NCBI GenBank assembly: GCA_016987375.1
Contig: PJRA01000263.1
Span: 2,560,986-2,624,985 of the forward strand
DNA: 64,000 bases
Direction of reading: 5' to 3'
DNA from: Brachionus koreanus
Taxonomy: Eukaryota > Rotifera > Eurotatoria > Ploima > Brachionidae
Both the position numbers and the translations under genes were made by a program. The notes under the pieces are model-generated. The model worked only from the letters and a program-made list of their open reading frames with translations, searched no databases and was not told where the DNA came from. This document shows positions 62,819-64,000 of the stretch, piece by piece (position 1 is the stretch's first letter; every line of letters begins with the position of its first letter).

Positions 62819-63574
62819 TTAAGACTTTTCAAAAGGTTTCTCGGATATTTCATTTAGTATGTAAACTTCTGATGAGCTTGACTTGCAATACTTTGATGAC
62901 AATTTCCAAATTTTAACAACACCAAGATTGTCTCCAGTTGCTAATAGTTCAGGTCTTGATTGGTTAAAATTTAGACTATAAAGTGAACCTTCCGATGCTT
63001 TTATTGTTTGGCATATTTCTTTTCCATTTTCCATTAAATCGTAAAGTAGCAAATTTCCGTCATTAGAAGCGCTTGCAAAAACGCACGGTCTAATTGGCGA
63101 CCACTCAATGTCATAAAGATAGCCATTTTCTGGACAAAAAGTAACTAATGAATCAGTTTGTAAAATTGAATAGAGCTTTATTTCTGAATCTGTTCCACAA
63201 GTCAGAATTAAATTTCGATGAAATGGTGAATAATTTATTGAATAAATTGGACCAAACTGAGAATCAAAGGTAAATTGAACTGGTGATTTTAATCCAACTG
63301 GAAATTCATCTTCCCATCCTTTGAAAAATAAATGTTAACGAAAAATTTTTACAAATTAAATCTTAATACTTGAATTGACAATTTCAGTATTGCTGAACGA
63401 ACATTTAAATAGACCACCTGAGTCACATCCAACAATAAAAGATTCTCTATCCAATTTGTTCATTGATATTGATGAAACTTCAAATTAAATGCTTAATTGC
63501 TTTAAATTTAAATTTTAGAAATATTTTCTTCACTTGATTTAAGGTCTATCAAACCAATTTGTTTATAAAACCAT
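62819..63574 (-). CDS. DYNC2I2: Dynein-2 intermediate chain 2 (WDR34/DYNC2I2), 3' exons only
   Basis: Exons 63477-63370 and 63318-62819 are clear. A 41-nt exon at 63574-63534 (WFYKQIGLIDLKS) fits phase and is tentative. The protein part contains WD40 repeats: FIVGCDSGGLFKCSF, GPIYSINYSPFHRNLILTCGTD, YDIEWSPIRPCVFASAS, LYDLMENGK, LYSLNFNQSRPELLATGD and VVKIWKLSSKY. These follow the C-terminal propeller of WDR34, an intermediate chain of the dynein-2 motor that drives retrograde intraflagellar transport. The rest of the gene lies in the unresolved stretch up to 64000 or beyond the window. The stop codon is 124 bp upstream of the SUPT7L start codon. Confidence 0.8.
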
Positions 63575-64000
63575 CTAATTTTCAAGGAATAAAAATAGAT
63601 TAAGTAGAATTAGTTATTAACAAATTTTAGAGTCATCATTCTTAATTTTGTTATTTTATTTACAATGAACCACAAGTATTTGATAATTATTGCTAAATAA
63701 AAAAATTGAGAATTCATTCGAAAGATACATTGTTTTTATATAAGTCCAAGAATCGGCTAGGCCAGAAAAGTTTTAGTAAGCTTACGTGAATATTAGACGG
63801 TAAGGAATTGTAATTTTACGCAAAATTACACAAGTTTTCATTAAAATACGTTACTTTTAGTAAGATCACTCAAAAATGATTTTAATTTTAATGATAGTAT
63901 AAAAATATATGTAAAGTAATAAAAGAATAAATATAAAATATACATTTATATATAAAGTAATTCATAGACATAACATCAGGAAGAAAATATGAGAAAAAGA
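63575..64000 (-). other. Unresolved upstream part of DYNC2I2
   Basis: It should contain an intron and perhaps short upstream exons of DYNC2I2. A candidate piece near 63660-63690 (minus-strand reading NNYQILVVH) lies between AG and GT but does not join in phase, so no model is offered. The final 200 bp are AT-rich. Confidence 0.35.

Overview
This is a window of nuclear DNA from a small invertebrate. It is strongly AT-rich. Genes are split by many short introns (about 46-65 bp) with GT..AG ends and occasional introns of 1-2 kb. The gene set includes motile-cilium and intraflagellar-transport proteins, striated-muscle-type myosin light chains, and a phosphoenolpyruvate phosphomutase closely resembling the molluscan enzyme. 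Together these point to a ciliated spiralian; an AT-rich rotifer such as a Brachionus-like animal would fit. The organism is an inference; no marker gene in the window settles it.

Left part (1-9.9 kb): two copies of a myosin regulatory light chain (MRLC) gene on the plus strand. The first is cut by the window edge. Its visible 1352 bp, introns included, are almost identical to the second copy (6190-7541). The intact copy has two pairs of alternative exons whose splice phases force mutually exclusive use. Between the copies lie relics of mariner, Tc1-like, LINE-like and tRNA-derived SINE elements and a small element with terminal inverted repeats. A third, more diverged MRLC copy with the same exon layout lies at 37.8-39.8 kb on the minus strand.

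Centre (9.9-31.5 kb): a chromatin and replication neighbourhood. It holds a PWWP protein fused to a CENP-B/pogo-type helix-turn-helix DNA-binding region, the cilium gene CFAP99, an NSD-type H3K36 methyltransferase, a shorter helix-turn-helix paralogue whose DNA-binding region is nearly identical at nucleotide level to the first, and RFC1 (clamp-loader large subunit).

32-43 kb, minus strand: KIFAP3 (kinesin-2 accessory subunit, 12 exons), PEP phosphomutase with a mitochondrial-type presequence, MRLC copy 3, and a KCTD7-like BTB protein.

Right part: a 4.5-kb gene-free stretch containing two unusual GC-rich arms in inverted orientation; TUBGCP3 (21 exons, plus strand); then four closely packed minus-strand genes: a Slowpoke-binding-protein/PXK-like membrane pseudokinase, MAPKAP1/SIN1 (TORC2), SUPT7L (SAGA) and the 3' part of DYNC2I2/WDR34 (dynein-2), separated by only about 120-190 bp.

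Exon models were made by hand from reading frame, GT/AG sites and remembered family alignments. Every adopted junction keeps phase, but none has been checked against transcripts.
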